This document shows, piece after piece, positions 36,420 to 45,803 of a DNA stretch of 64,000 nt (position 1 is the first letter of the stretch; the number at the start of each line of letters is the position of its first letter). Below the pieces are notes generated by a model that saw only the letters and a list, made by a program, of their open reading frames with translations, was not told where the DNA came from and ran no database searches. The DNA comes from Proteiniclasticum aestuarii (GTDB lineage Bacteria; Bacillota; Clostridia; Clostridiales; Clostridiaceae). The DNA lies in the NCBI RefSeq assembly GCF_017368455.1, contig NZ_JAFNJU010000005.1:1-64000 (forward strand). Direction: 5' to 3'. Both the position numbers and the translations under genes were made by a program.

Positions 36420-37463
36420 ATGAAAGTAAGGAAGTATATTGAAAAGTTTCCGAAAAAGATCATAGGTGCTGCAGAGCTCATGGAGAAGATCATTTTACCC
36501 TATGGCCTTCTTGCGGATGAGGTGACCCAGCTGGTCTCAGAAGGTCTACTTGAACCTGTAAAATCATCTGGACTCAATGGCAGAAGACCAGTGCTATATA
36601 ACAGGTATCGCATTGTAAGAAATGAGAAAGACTATTCCGATGTCTATGGACAGATCCGTCTGCTGCATGGGAAATTCGACCATCAGTACTATCTGGATCA
36701 TCCGGAAAGCTATCGGGAACAGGAGGAGGACATCAGAGCGCTCAGTGACTTCCTATGGCATAGAGCAAAAGAGCTGGAGACGCCCATGTCCATCAATGAA
36801 AGGTCCTTCTCCATCTTCGGGAAAGAGAAGCTTCTGAAATCCGTGGAGAAGAAGTTCAGCAGTTGTTTTCATCTTCGAGATTTCATCTGGGAGGATCTGA
36901 ACATCTATGCCACGCCTGAGCCCTTTTTCGAGTACATCCATCCGAATATTCCTGAAGGAGACATATTGGTTGTGGAGAATAAGGATACCTGGTACACGCT
37001 GCGAAAGATCATGCGTGAAGAGGACAAGGTGCGTCTCTTCGGTAATGATTTCAAGGTGCTTCTGTATGGAGAAGGGAAGAAGATTACCAGGCAGTCCGGA
37101 AGACTGCGGGAATACAGTGAAGAGGTGCTGGGAGAAGGCGATCACAGATATTATTATTTCGGCGACCTGGACTATGAGGGGATCTCCATCTTTCAGGAAG
37201 CGAAACAGAAGAATCCGGAAATCCAGATGTCGCTACTTACACCAGCCTATGAACTGATGCTTTCGCTCGGTGAGAACATGAAGTATCCAATGACCAGAGA
37301 TCACAGAATGCCAAGAGCAGATCTAACTGCTTTTCTTGCTCTCTTTTCAGAAGACCATCAGAAGAAGATACTGGACATTCTGGAAGGGGGGTACTATATA
37401 CCTCAGGAAATACTGAACTATTCGACGTTTAAGTCACATATGAAAGGAAACAGCCATGTATGA
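36420..37463 (+). CDS. jetD: Wadjet JetD, TOPRIM-fold nuclease subunit
   Basis: JetD is the Wadjet subunit that cuts closed circular plasmid DNA after extrusion by the JetABC motor. The 347-aa protein has an N-terminal winged-helix-like region and a C-terminal DUF2220/TOPRIM domain. The TOPRIM signature is visible: E186 in VVENKDTW and the acidic pair D249/D251 in YFGDLDYEG. The last segment has YYIPQEILNYSTF, also typical. It is the first gene of the operon here, whereas the commonly described order puts jetD last. The start follows CGGAGGATAAT. It overlaps jetA by eight bases, so expression is coupled. Confidence 0.85.
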   Translation: MKVRKYIEKFPKKIIGAAELMEKIILPYGLLADEVTQLVSEGLLEPVKSSGLNGRRPVLYNRYRIVRNEKDYSDVYGQIRLLHGKFDHQYYLDHPESYREQEEDIRALSDFLWHRAKELETPMSINERSFSIFGKEKLLKSVEKKFSSCFHLRDFIWEDLNIYATPEPFFEYIHPNIPEGDILVVENKDTWYTLRKIMREEDKVRLFGNDFKVLLYGEGKKITRQSGRLREYSEEVLGEGDHRYYYFGDLDYEGISIFQEAKQKNPEIQMSLLTPAYELMLSLGENMKYPMTRDHRMPRADLTAFLALFSEDHQKKILDILEGGYYIPQEILNYSTFKSHMKGNSHV

Positions 37464-39075
37464 ATTTCTGGAAGGATTCCACAGGCGGATGCAGCTCATC
37501 GGTGTGGTGGATGCCCTGATCAATCGAAGAAATAAGAAATCTGAATTGGAATCGCCCGTCGGAGACAGGCAGTTTGAAAACCTGATCTTTTCGGTCCTCG
37601 TCTTCATCATGGAAAAAACCCTCACAGAGGAAGAAGAGTGCACCATGAAGGCTATTGCCGCATTTGTCGAGCAGCTGATGATAGAGGAGTATCAGTATCC
37701 CAGTCCCACGGAAATGGCTCTTCCGATCAGTGAATACATCGTGAAGACCATTCTGCAGTTTGATGGGAAAAACACCTATTATCCGGTGATGAATTATGAG
37801 ACAAAGGAATGGACGGAGCTTAGAATTAAGCTTCTGGATGAAAAGGTGGAAGACCGTCCAGGAGGATATGTCAGCATCTATTCCCTGACGGATCAGGGGT
37901 ACGACTTTCTTTTTAGAACCAAGGAAGTGGATAATGAAATCAGCTTCTCTGTGGAGGAGTTCAAGCTTCGAGAACTAATCAAGCGCAAGAACTACAAGAA
38001 GGCCCTTCAGCAGAGCAATAATCTGGTGCAGATGGTCAGACAGAAGAAAAGGGATCTGGAGCAGTTCATTCAGACCGCCAAGGGAAACATTCTGGAGCTG
38101 GATCTGTCAAAGTTTGATGAGCTTATCAACAGCACCTATAAGCTTCTCCGGGATGAATACGAAATGCTTGGGGAAATATTAGGGATGGTGAGAAAGTCCG
38201 AAGAAAGGCTGAAGATGGAATATAGCCTCCGGGGAGAGCTGACGGAGGATTTGAAAAAGGCGCAGATGGAGCTCGGTAAAATCAATCAGAACCTGGCTTC
38301 CGCCAGGAAAGAGCAGATGAATCTCATCAATGAGAGAGAAGGGTCCTATCAGATCCTGAAATCCACACTGGCGGAAAGCTTTCAGTACACCCGTCAGAAG
38401 CGCTATGACTTTGAAGCGGAGATACTTCGGCGAATGGAAACTGCTGGAGAAGAATCCGTGAAGAACCTCTGGCGACTCTTCAATCCTCTTTTCCACGTGG
38501 AGCCGGTGCGTCATCTGCCCATCAGTCTATTCTATCAGCGCCAAGGAAAACTGATAGACCAGGACGAGGCACCTGAAGCGGGATTTCTTATGGATGAGCT
38601 TCAGGAAGATCTGGAAAAGACACAGAATGAGAAGACTAACCTCTGCTACTTGAAGATCATGAAGAGCATTGCTGAAATCGCCATGGAGAAGGGCGGTGAG
38701 ACAGATTTCAGAACCCTCTGCCAGGAACTGAAGAAGGAAGAAGAAACCTGGGCGCGTCTCATAGAAGGGAATCTTCTCTTCATCACCATGCTCAAGCTCT
38801 ATGAGCTGGAGAAACTGGATGTGGAAGCCTGGAGGCGGTCTAAAAGCACTTTTCTCGGGAATCCCACCAGTGAGTTCAATATTGATGCACTCCTCTATCA
38901 GCTGAACCAGGGTGGATTCGGTTATGAGCAGGTCAATGAGATCCATTTCTCTAAGATTGAAGGAGAAAGCTTTGAGGTGATTCTGGAAGAACAAAGAGAA
39001 AGCATGCTCATCCGAAATAAGATTGAGCTGGACAACATACGAATAAAGGTGGTGAAAAGTCTTGGAGAATATTAG
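37456..39075 (+). CDS. jetA: Wadjet JetA, kleisin-like subunit (DUF5716 type)
   Basis: The 539-aa protein matches the JetA family by length, context and character: an N-terminal winged-helix part (YEFLEGFHRRMQLIGVVDAL), a long alpha-helical and coiled-coil middle (about 180-320) and a C-terminal winged-helix-like portion. In Wadjet, JetA bridges the SMC-like JetC heads in the way MukF does in MukBEF. I assign it from the family pattern and from its place between jetD and jetB; the Pfam name is from memory. Start ATG at 37456 lies inside the end of jetD. Confidence 0.8.
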   Translation: MYEFLEGFHRRMQLIGVVDALINRRNKKSELESPVGDRQFENLIFSVLVFIMEKTLTEEEECTMKAIAAFVEQLMIEEYQYPSPTEMALPISEYIVKTILQFDGKNTYYPVMNYETKEWTELRIKLLDEKVEDRPGGYVSIYSLTDQGYDFLFRTKEVDNEISFSVEEFKLRELIKRKNYKKALQQSNNLVQMVRQKKRDLEQFIQTAKGNILELDLSKFDELINSTYKLLRDEYEMLGEILGMVRKSEERLKMEYSLRGELTEDLKKAQMELGKINQNLASARKEQMNLINEREGSYQILKSTLAESFQYTRQKRYDFEAEILRRMETAGEESVKNLWRLFNPLFHVEPVRHLPISLFYQRQGKLIDQDEAPEAGFLMDELQEDLEKTQNEKTNLCYLKIMKSIAEIAMEKGGETDFRTLCQELKKEEETWARLIEGNLLFITMLKLYELEKLDVEAWRRSKSTFLGNPTSEFNIDALLYQLNQGGFGYEQVNEIHFSKIEGESFEVILEEQRESMLIRNKIELDNIRIKVVKSLGEY

Positions 39076-39772
39076 AACAGCCTCTCAGATTCTTCGGGTG
39101 ATGATGGAAGAAGGAAAACTGGAAAGAACAGGGAATAAGGACCTGTTCATGAGCTACATCAGTGAATCCGGCGTTCAGGAGGTTCTCCACGCCATGACGG
39201 AGGAACTGGATGCACAGGTGCTTCGCATAAACAATATCCTCTATCTGATCCCTTCCACGGAGAATCAGCTTCTGGGGTTTCGGAACAAGGATGTAAGGGA
39301 CTGGCTTGGAAGCAATGTGAGGCAGGCGGATGCCTTTCTTGCCTACTACATCGTTGCGGTGATCTTCAATCTCTTTTATGGCGGGAAAAACCGTGATCCC
39401 AAACAGAGAGAGTTTCTATCCCTGGTGTCCATCATGGAGGAGATGGATAGAAGAACCAGAGATTGCCTAGAGCATCCTGAAAAGACGGAAGAGCTGGAGC
39501 AGGAATACAACATGAACTTCATGAACATCGCCCAGAACTGGGACATCAAGAAAGGGTATGAGGAAGGAAGCAGACTGACCACGAAGATGGGATTTCTTCT
39601 GAGAGTCATGAGGCTTCTCCAGCAGGAAGGACTTCTTCGCATTTCAGAAAATGAGAAGGAAATACGTACAACGAACAAGCTGGACGATCTCATGCTGCAC
39701 TATTACCTGAACGATGACCGCGTAGAAGAGATTCAGAAGATTTTCAAGGAGGAGCACCATGCCGAAAATTAA
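39062..39772 (+). CDS. jetB: Wadjet JetB, KITE-like subunit (DUF6063 type)
   Basis: The 236-aa protein is helical with winged-helix elements, the size of JetB/MukE-type KITE proteins that dimerise and bind the kleisin. Its segment NKDVRDWLGSNVRQADAFLA is typical of this small family. The start is TTG at 39062 in AGTCTTGGAG, overlapping the end of jetA by 14 bases. It in turn overlaps jetC by 14 bases. These chained overlaps argue for a fixed stoichiometry complex. Confidence 0.8.
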   Translation: MENIRTASQILRVMMEEGKLERTGNKDLFMSYISESGVQEVLHAMTEELDAQVLRINNILYLIPSTENQLLGFRNKDVRDWLGSNVRQADAFLAYYIVAVIFNLFYGGKNRDPKQREFLSLVSIMEEMDRRTRDCLEHPEKTEELEQEYNMNFMNIAQNWDIKKGYEEGSRLTTKMGFLLRVMRLLQQEGLLRISENEKEIRTTNKLDDLMLHYYLNDDRVEEIQKIFKEEHHAEN

Positions 39773-42700
39773 TCGGATCCGTATCATTAATTTTTCCTAC
39801 AATGGCGATAAAAGACTGATTCTGGATGAACAGTTCAATTTCCATCAGGGTGAAAATGCGCTGATGAGTCTCAAGAACGGGGGAGGGAAAAGTGTCCTGG
39901 TTCAGGCCATCATGCAGCCGATTCTTCCTGCTCAGACTCTCCAGAAGAGAAAAATCAGCGACTTTTTCGTAAAGAAGAGGCTGCCGTCCTATATCCTAAT
40001 CGAGTGGAAACTGGATGGTGATGGAGGGTATCTTACCACAGGTATCTGTATGGAAAACAAGGAAAGACATCTTCAGGATCAGGAAGAACAGGGAAACTAT
40101 GTGAGGTACTTCACCTTTACCACCAGTTACAGAAGACCGGACACCTTTGACATCCTGAGAATTCCGCTGGTGGAAAAATCGGACAACAGAGTGATCATAA
40201 GGACCTTTAAGGAGTCCTATGATCTGCTCCAGGCGGAGCGCAGGGAACGCCCGAATGTGGTTTCGGCATTTCCTGAGCACGAGAAGAAAGCTTATCAGGC
40301 GCATCTTCTCAGCTTCAACATCAACAGCGATGAATGGAAAACCATAATGGTACCCATAAACTCTGAAGAAGGCGGCATCATAAAGATTTTCGAAAAGTGC
40401 AAGACTTCCAGGCAGCTCATGAGAGACTGGATCTTGAAGACTGTGGACAAAGTGCTTTTTGATGACACAAGAGAATCCCAGAGTCTTCATGAAATGATGG
40501 GGAATCTGGCTCAAACCATGATCGACAACGAAGAATACATGGTGGAAAGAGACCTTCTGAAAGGTTTTTCGGACAATCTCAGAAAAATCAGCGATGAGGT
40601 GCGAAAGGTCGCTTCCACCTATGGAGATCAGGTGGAGGTGGAAGAAAAGCTTCTTTCTCTGGACCGGTATCTGGAAGAGGAGATTCTGAGGATATCCGAG
40701 TCCATTGAAGAAGATCTTGTGAAACTGGACCTTAAGGAAAGAGAGAAGTCGCGTATCAGTCAGGAGAAAATCTCCCATGATTACTATGAAGCTGAAAACA
40801 GGTATGAGAAGAGCAGAAAGAGGGCAGAGGAGCTGAAGAAGGTTTTTGAGGAGCTGAGCGCAGAGAAGGAACGTCTTCTTCACACCATGGCTGTGATGGA
40901 TGCGGCAGAGATTCATGAAGAACTTCTTGAGATGGAGACAAAGCTCGCGGGTGTAGAAACGGAGCTGAGAAGACTGGAGGACCAGTCTGAGGATCAGATG
41001 ATGATCGAAAGGCTGTCCTACTCTATTAAGCTTGCCTATGAGGCTGAACTGAGAAATCTCAGGCAGAAGCTTGAGAGTAAAAGGGTCCAGGCAGAATCAC
41101 TTAAAGAAGAACAGCAGAAACTGAAAGAGAAGATAAACCAGAAGGATGAAGAGCGGAGTACACTCAAGGAAAAAGTGTTTTCTCTCAAAAATCGAATAGA
41201 ACAGTATCAGAAGAAAGAGGAGAACCTTTCTGCAAGGATCCGCATGGTCTTCCAGAGGAATCTCATGGGTGGACTGGATCTGAAAGAAACGGGCAGAATG
41301 GAAAAGCATCTCGAAAAGCTTATGAAGGACGCCATAGGAGAGATAGAAAGACTGGATGCTGAGATCGCCAATCGGAATGAGGAAGAGGAAGCCATACAGA
41401 GATCTATTCCTGAAATCACGGAAGAGAAAGGGATAACAAGACTCCAACACAAGAAGAAGGAGGAGGAAATCGAGACCTTCCTCAAGAAAGAGGAAATCTT
41501 TATCCGTTGCCTTGAAAAGTACAATTTGAATAGTGTGAAGCGATTTGATCAGCAATATGTAGCGTTGGAATTCCAGAAACTCCTCCTGTCCGATCAGGAG
41601 AAGCTGGATGGACATAAGGAGGAAATCAGAAGTCTTAGAAAACGTGAATCCGCTATGAAGAACAATATTCTCCATGTATCCAATGAGTATTGGGATTTTC
41701 TCATGAACAGCGGCATCATCTTCGAGACGGGAGAGTCTTATCTTCAGAGGCAGACCGCTGAAATCAGAGAAAAACTGATGCAGTCACTGCCGCTGCTCCC
41801 CTATGCATTTCTTATGACGGAAGAGGAGCTTCTGAAAGTGAAGAATCATCGTCCTCTGAGACCGCTTCTGCAGCCCATACCCGTGATGCTGTATCAGTCT
41901 CTGGAAAGTGACGGTGAAAACGGAGAAGTATCCATCGATCTTGGAAAAGGCATGAGTATTTTCTGCTATCCGGATCGGAAACTTTTTGAAAGTGATGGAA
42001 TCGAGTCCTATAAAAAGGATCTGATGCTGAGGCTGGAAAGCGAAGAAGCCAGCAGAAAGCATTATGAGGAGCTTCTGAAGAGCATAAGAGCAGATGAGTC
42101 CATAGCGACAAACTTCGGGTATACGGAAAACTGGCTCAAGGAAGCAAGGCTTGAAGAAGAGGCGTTATCCGAAAAGCTGAGGAAGCTGATAGAGAAGGAA
42201 GAGGAGCTTCGGGTCAGGTTGAGAAATCTGAAGATAGAGCGTAGGGACCTGATGGAAAAACGAACCCTAGAAGAGAAAAACAGGGAACATCAGGAAAGAA
42301 ATCTGGAGGATTTCAGACTGCACCTTTCCGAGAATGAAGAGTATGAACGTGGTTTCAGGGAGAAGAGCAGCAGAGAGGATGAGCTGAAAGAGCTGGAAAG
42401 ATACATGGAAGTGTTAAGAAGACAGCTTGAGAAAGTGGAAAGCGATGTTATCAGTGAGCGTAACGAAGTCTATAAAATGGAACTGGTAGAGGAAGCAAAA
42501 GCCAGTGAGGCCAGAGTCTATGAATCTTTCGAAGAGAGACCCCTTGTGGAAGGGACTCTTTCATCGCTTCTGGTACAGCTTAAGAAATACAAAGATACGC
42601 TGGATGGTAATGTTCTCAGGCTCACCAGCGAGAAAGAGGAACTGCATAAAAGACTGGATAAGGCCAGAGGGAAGCTTAAGGATACAGGAATAACTGAAGA

Positions 42701-44186
42701 GGAGTACAAGGGGAAGTCATTTAGTCTATCGGAAAAGGCGAGGATAAAGGAGAATCTGGAGAACCTGAAGCCAAAGTTCACTTCAAGTAAGAAAGAACTC
42801 GAAGAAGCCAGTCTAGAGGCTGCCCGCAGATCAGGAATACTTGAAGGTAAGTTAATTGAGCTACAGAAAATGATGCCGGAACCACTGGATAAGGAAGAAA
42901 TTCGTGGACATTATGTGGAAAGAACCGCTGCGTGTGAAACAGCAATCAGAATCATCAGAGTGAAAGTGAAAGATTCAAACGGCAGAATCGATGAATACAG
43001 AAGACTGCGAGACCGGATAAAACTCATTATGCCTGATAGGAACCGTGCGGAAGCAATAAAGAAATGGATTCCGGAGAAAAATGCCAGTGAGAGCTTTGAA
43101 GAGCTGGGAAGACGACTAAGCCAGCTGAAGAAGCTTATGAGTGAGCAGAGAAGTGAAGTGCAGTCAGTATATCAGAATCTGAATTACCAGTATCAGGGGA
43201 AGAACCATAATTTGAGTTCTATACTAGAAGCGTTTCAGAAAATGCATAGTCAGGCAGAAAAAGATTATGAGAAGTACTACTATCTGTATGAGCATACGGA
43301 AAATCATCTGGAAAGTCTCAATCAGCTGATTCATATGAACGAGCTGCAGCTTGAGAAGATGGAGGATAATTTCAGAGATATGGTCATCCAGAGCTATAAC
43401 ATGGCAAGAGAAATCTATGACCACGTGAACAGAGTGGCCGATGATTCCAGCATCATGCTGGAGGGGCGCACTAGAAAGGTGAAGATGATAGAAATCCTTC
43501 TGAAGGAGCTGGCCCCACAGGAGAAGGGCTTTGAGGCCATGAGGCAGTACATCAGAGAGAGAGCCGATGAAGTGAAGCAGCAGTTGAAGAGCGGCAAGAC
43601 GAAGAAGGACCTGAGAGATATGATTGCGAAATTCATGTCCAGCGAGGAGCTGCTTAATGTGGTGTCTGACTTGTCAGATCTCAGAATCAAGGCGTTCAAG
43701 ATCGATGTCAATGCAAAGCACAGTCAGGCGAAGGACTGGGAGAAGGTCATGAGGGAAAACTCCGGGGGAGAGCGGTTCGTATCTTTCTTTGCCGTCATGG
43801 TGGCCCTTATGTCCTATTCCAGAAACAGCCAGAAGCTGATTCAGGAGTACCATAAGATCAAGGACACGAAAGTGCTGCTTATGGACAATCCTTTCGGTCC
43901 CATTTCATCAGAGCATCTCCTGAAGCCTCTGTTTGAGATTGCGAATAAGTATGATACACAGCTGATCTGTCTCACGGATCTGAAGCAGAACTCCATCATG
44001 AATCAGTTCAAGGTGATCTTCATGCTGAAGATCATGGGCAATACCACAGGAACCATGGAATATCTGACGGTGGAGGAGGAAACTTCTTCAGACTATCAGG
44101 ATGAAGTGAATGAGAATCTTGAAATGGTTAATTATCACTTCAAAGAGATGGAGCAAATTAGTCTTCTGGATGGGATCGCGGAGTAG
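39759..44186 (+). CDS. jetC: Wadjet JetC, SMC/MukB-like motor ATPase
   Basis: This 1475-aa SMC-like ATPase drives DNA loop extrusion. The N-terminal head has Walker A with a glycine-rich loop (KNGGGKSVLVQA, about residues 39-50). Two long coiled coils rich in Glu/Lys/Leu flank a central hinge-like region (about 620-720). The C-terminal head has the ABC signature NSGGERFVSFFAV (about 1334) and Walker B KVLLMDNPFG with D1376, in which the usual catalytic Glu is replaced by Asn, as I recall for some MukB/JetC relatives. The gene is intact, and the complete jetDABC set implies a working anti-plasmid system. The start follows AGGAGGAGCACC. Confidence 0.9.
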   Translation: MPKINRIRIINFSYNGDKRLILDEQFNFHQGENALMSLKNGGGKSVLVQAIMQPILPAQTLQKRKISDFFVKKRLPSYILIEWKLDGDGGYLTTGICMENKERHLQDQEEQGNYVRYFTFTTSYRRPDTFDILRIPLVEKSDNRVIIRTFKESYDLLQAERRERPNVVSAFPEHEKKAYQAHLLSFNINSDEWKTIMVPINSEEGGIIKIFEKCKTSRQLMRDWILKTVDKVLFDDTRESQSLHEMMGNLAQTMIDNEEYMVERDLLKGFSDNLRKISDEVRKVASTYGDQVEVEEKLLSLDRYLEEEILRISESIEEDLVKLDLKEREKSRISQEKISHDYYEAENRYEKSRKRAEELKKVFEELSAEKERLLHTMAVMDAAEIHEELLEMETKLAGVETELRRLEDQSEDQMMIERLSYSIKLAYEAELRNLRQKLESKRVQAESLKEEQQKLKEKINQKDEERSTLKEKVFSLKNRIEQYQKKEENLSARIRMVFQRNLMGGLDLKETGRMEKHLEKLMKDAIGEIERLDAEIANRNEEEEAIQRSIPEITEEKGITRLQHKKKEEEIETFLKKEEIFIRCLEKYNLNSVKRFDQQYVALEFQKLLLSDQEKLDGHKEEIRSLRKRESAMKNNILHVSNEYWDFLMNSGIIFETGESYLQRQTAEIREKLMQSLPLLPYAFLMTEEELLKVKNHRPLRPLLQPIPVMLYQSLESDGENGEVSIDLGKGMSIFCYPDRKLFESDGIESYKKDLMLRLESEEASRKHYEELLKSIRADESIATNFGYTENWLKEARLEEEALSEKLRKLIEKEEELRVRLRNLKIERRDLMEKRTLEEKNREHQERNLEDFRLHLSENEEYERGFREKSSREDELKELERYMEVLRRQLEKVESDVISERNEVYKMELVEEAKASEARVYESFEERPLVEGTLSSLLVQLKKYKDTLDGNVLRLTSEKEELHKRLDKARGKLKDTGITEEEYKGKSFSLSEKARIKENLENLKPKFTSSKKELEEASLEAARRSGILEGKLIELQKMMPEPLDKEEIRGHYVERTAACETAIRIIRVKVKDSNGRIDEYRRLRDRIKLIMPDRNRAEAIKKWIPEKNASESFEELGRRLSQLKKLMSEQRSEVQSVYQNLNYQYQGKNHNLSSILEAFQKMHSQAEKDYEKYYYLYEHTENHLESLNQLIHMNELQLEKMEDNFRDMVIQSYNMAREIYDHVNRVADDSSIMLEGRTRKVKMIEILLKELAPQEKGFEAMRQYIRERADEVKQQLKSGKTKKDLRDMIAKFMSSEELLNVVSDLSDLRIKAFKIDVNAKHSQAKDWEKVMRENSGGERFVSFFAVMVALMSYSRNSQKLIQEYHKIKDTKVLLMDNPFGPISSEHLLKPLFEIANKYDTQLICLTDLKQNSIMNQFKVIFMLKIMGNTTGTMEYLTVEEETSSDYQDEVNENLEMVNYHFKEMEQISLLDGIAE

Positions 44187-44249
44187 TTATGAGGGGTTTC
44201 ACGTATAGATTGTATGGATTTTTTTCAATAATCAGATGACTGATGAAAC

Positions 44250-44276
44250 GTGGCTTACCGTTTACCATTAAGCCAC
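44250..44276. other. Hairpin between jetC and the first att-like repeat
   Basis: GTGGCTTA (44250-44257) pairs with TAAGCCAC (44269-44276). It may be a weak terminator for jetC or part of the recombination site, since it lies 16 bases from the first att-like repeat. Confidence 0.35.
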
Positions 44277-44291
44277 TAAGTGTTCAAGGCA

Positions 44292-44318
44292 CTACTTGTG
44301 ATACGGTTCACCGTAACT
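44292..44318. repeat. att-like direct repeat A (rlmH 3'-end sequence)
   Basis: Read on the minus strand this encodes S-Y-G-E-P-Y-H-K-stop with codons TAT CAC AAG TAG. It matches the final codons of the rlmH-like gene at 53997 but has no rlmH sequence in front of it. It is one of three copies in the same orientation. Confidence 0.7.
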
Positions 44319-44409
44319 AAGTTAAGTGCGGTTTCCTATAAATGAGTAAGAGAGCTTAATGATTGGATATTAATGGTGCAGAAAGAAAGTAGAAAATAGG
44401 AGCAAGAAA

Positions 44410-44440
44410 AAAGGTAGGCAGTATGACACTGTCTACCTTT
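44410..44440 (-). terminator. Terminator of the flagellin gene
   Basis: Arms AAAGGTAGGCAGT (44410-44422) and ACTGTCTACCTTT (44428-44440) pair with one wobble. Read on the minus strand the stem is followed by TTTTTTCTTGC. Confidence 0.8.
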
Positions 44441-44450
44441 AGTATTTTGC

Positions 44451-45290
44451 TTAGCCGAGTAACTGAAGTACTCCCTGTGGCATCTGGTTAGCCTGAGCTA
44501 GCATTGCTGTGGATGCCTGGTTCAGAATGTTGTTCTTTGTGAACTCCATCATTTCCTTAGCCATATCTACGTCTCTGATTCTTGATTCAGCAGCTGAAAG
44601 GTTCTCAGAAGTAGTTGTCAGGTTATTGATGGTGTGGTCCAGTCTATTCTGTGTGGCACCAAGCTTTGAACGTTCACTAGAAACTGTTCCAATAGCTGTG
44701 TCAATCGCTGTCAGAGCTGCGTCAAAGTCAGCTGATGCAGTTGAAATATCAAGACCTACTGTATCAGTTTCATTTGCTCCCGTACCTACTGCAAGAGTAG
44801 TTGCGTCCATAGCTCCAATAGCTAAAGACATGCTCTGTCCTGCGTTAGCGCCAATCTGAAGAGAAACCGATGCTGTTCCATCAAGAAGAGCTTTACCATT
44901 AAACTGAGTGGTGGTTGCAACTCTGGTGATTTCTTTTGCCAGCTGGTCGAATTCATCCTGGATGTTCAGTCTATCTTCATCAGTGTTTGTGTCATTCGCT
45001 GACTGAACGGTCAGCTCTCTCATTCTCTGAAGAATGGAGTGAGTCTCATTCAGTCCGCCTTCTGCGGTCTGAATCAGTGAAATGCCATCCTGAGCATTTC
45101 TAGTTGCCTGGTTCAGTCCACCAATCTGTCCTCTCATCTTCTCTGAGATTGCCAGACCTGCAGCGTCATCACCAGCTCTGTTGATTCTTAGACCTGATGA
45201 AAGTTTTTCAAGAGACTTTGCCTGTGCACCCTGTGCTGATGTCAGTCTTGAGTAAGTATTCATTGCAGCGATGTTGTTGTTAATTCTCAT
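44451..45290 (-). CDS. hag: Flagellin
   Basis: This is a short flagellin of 279 aa, the filament subunit of the flagellum. The conserved D0/D1 ends are intact: [16 protein letters not shown] at the N terminus, [20 protein letters not shown] following, and the C-terminal [20 protein letters not shown] ending in QGVLQLLG. The variable middle is only about 60 residues, so D2/D3 domains are largely absent. The ribosome site AAGGAGGAAAAATA precedes the ATG. A sigma-28-like promoter lies about 160 bases upstream. The gene is flanked by SCC-like att repeats rather than other flagellar genes. Confidence 0.95.
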   Translation of the reverse strand: MRINNNIAAMNTYSRLTSAQGAQAKSLEKLSSGLRINRAGDDAAGLAISEKMRGQIGGLNQATRNAQDGISLIQTAEGGLNETHSILQRMRELTVQSANDTNTDEDRLNIQDEFDQLAKEITRVATTTQFNGKALLDGTASVSLQIGANAGQSMSLAIGAMDATTLAVGTGANETDTVGLDISTASADFDAALTAIDTAIGTVSSERSKLGATQNRLDHTINNLTTTSENLSAAESRIRDVDMAKEMMEFTKNNILNQASTAMLAQANQMPQGVLQLLG

Positions 45291-45803
45291 TATTTTTCCT
45301 CCTTGAATGTTGAGTGTGAACTTCCGTGTTCACATAATTTTATAACAAGCCTATGATCATCTCGGCTTATTACCATAAGTAAGCGTCCTTTTTTCTTAAG
45401 TATCTCCTTGGACGATTGGAGATATTTGTATCATCGATGGATCATCTTGATCCATCGGTCTTATGCTTGATAACCTTAACTATGAGATCAGCATAAGAAC
45501 AAGTCAATTTAGGGATTCTTACCAATATAATTTGATGCAGTATCTCTTTCTTGGCTATGTTATCTGTATCGTCATCTGTAAAGAAAGTTTAAGAGTAAAT
45601 TAGAAAAGAATTACAAAATTTTATGGAAGTAGATTATGATACTCTCTGAGTTGTTTGAGAAAAGGCAGTTCAGATGGAAGGAAAATGGATTGAGTTTTGG
45701 ATTTTGGCAAGTGCTACCTGAGAACTATGGAGAAGCTTATCATCACCTCCAACCAAGTAAATCAAAAAAAGAGAAGGGCACTTAAACTCTTCTCTTCCCG
45801 ATT
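45291..45803. other. Flagellin leader/promoter region and spacer
   Basis: About 500 bases between the flagellin start and the recombinase relic. It contains the sigma-28-like promoter and, next to it, the inverted repeat GATGGATCA/TGATCCATC (45436-45456), which would form a hairpin at the 5' end of the flagellin leader. I see no gene here. Confidence 0.45.
45452..45478 (-). promoter_or_regulatory. Sigma-28-like promoter of flagellin
   Basis: On the minus strand TAAG (45478-45475), a 15-base spacer and ACCGATGG (45459-45452) resemble TAAA-N15-GCCGATAA. The ACCGA core matches the two candidate promoters before the chemoreceptor gene. Confidence 0.5.

Noticed and set aside
39996..40916. 306-codon minus-strand frame opposite jetC
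   Set aside because: It is antisense to a strongly coding coiled-coil ATPase; long antisense frames are expected from its Glu/Lys-rich codon use.
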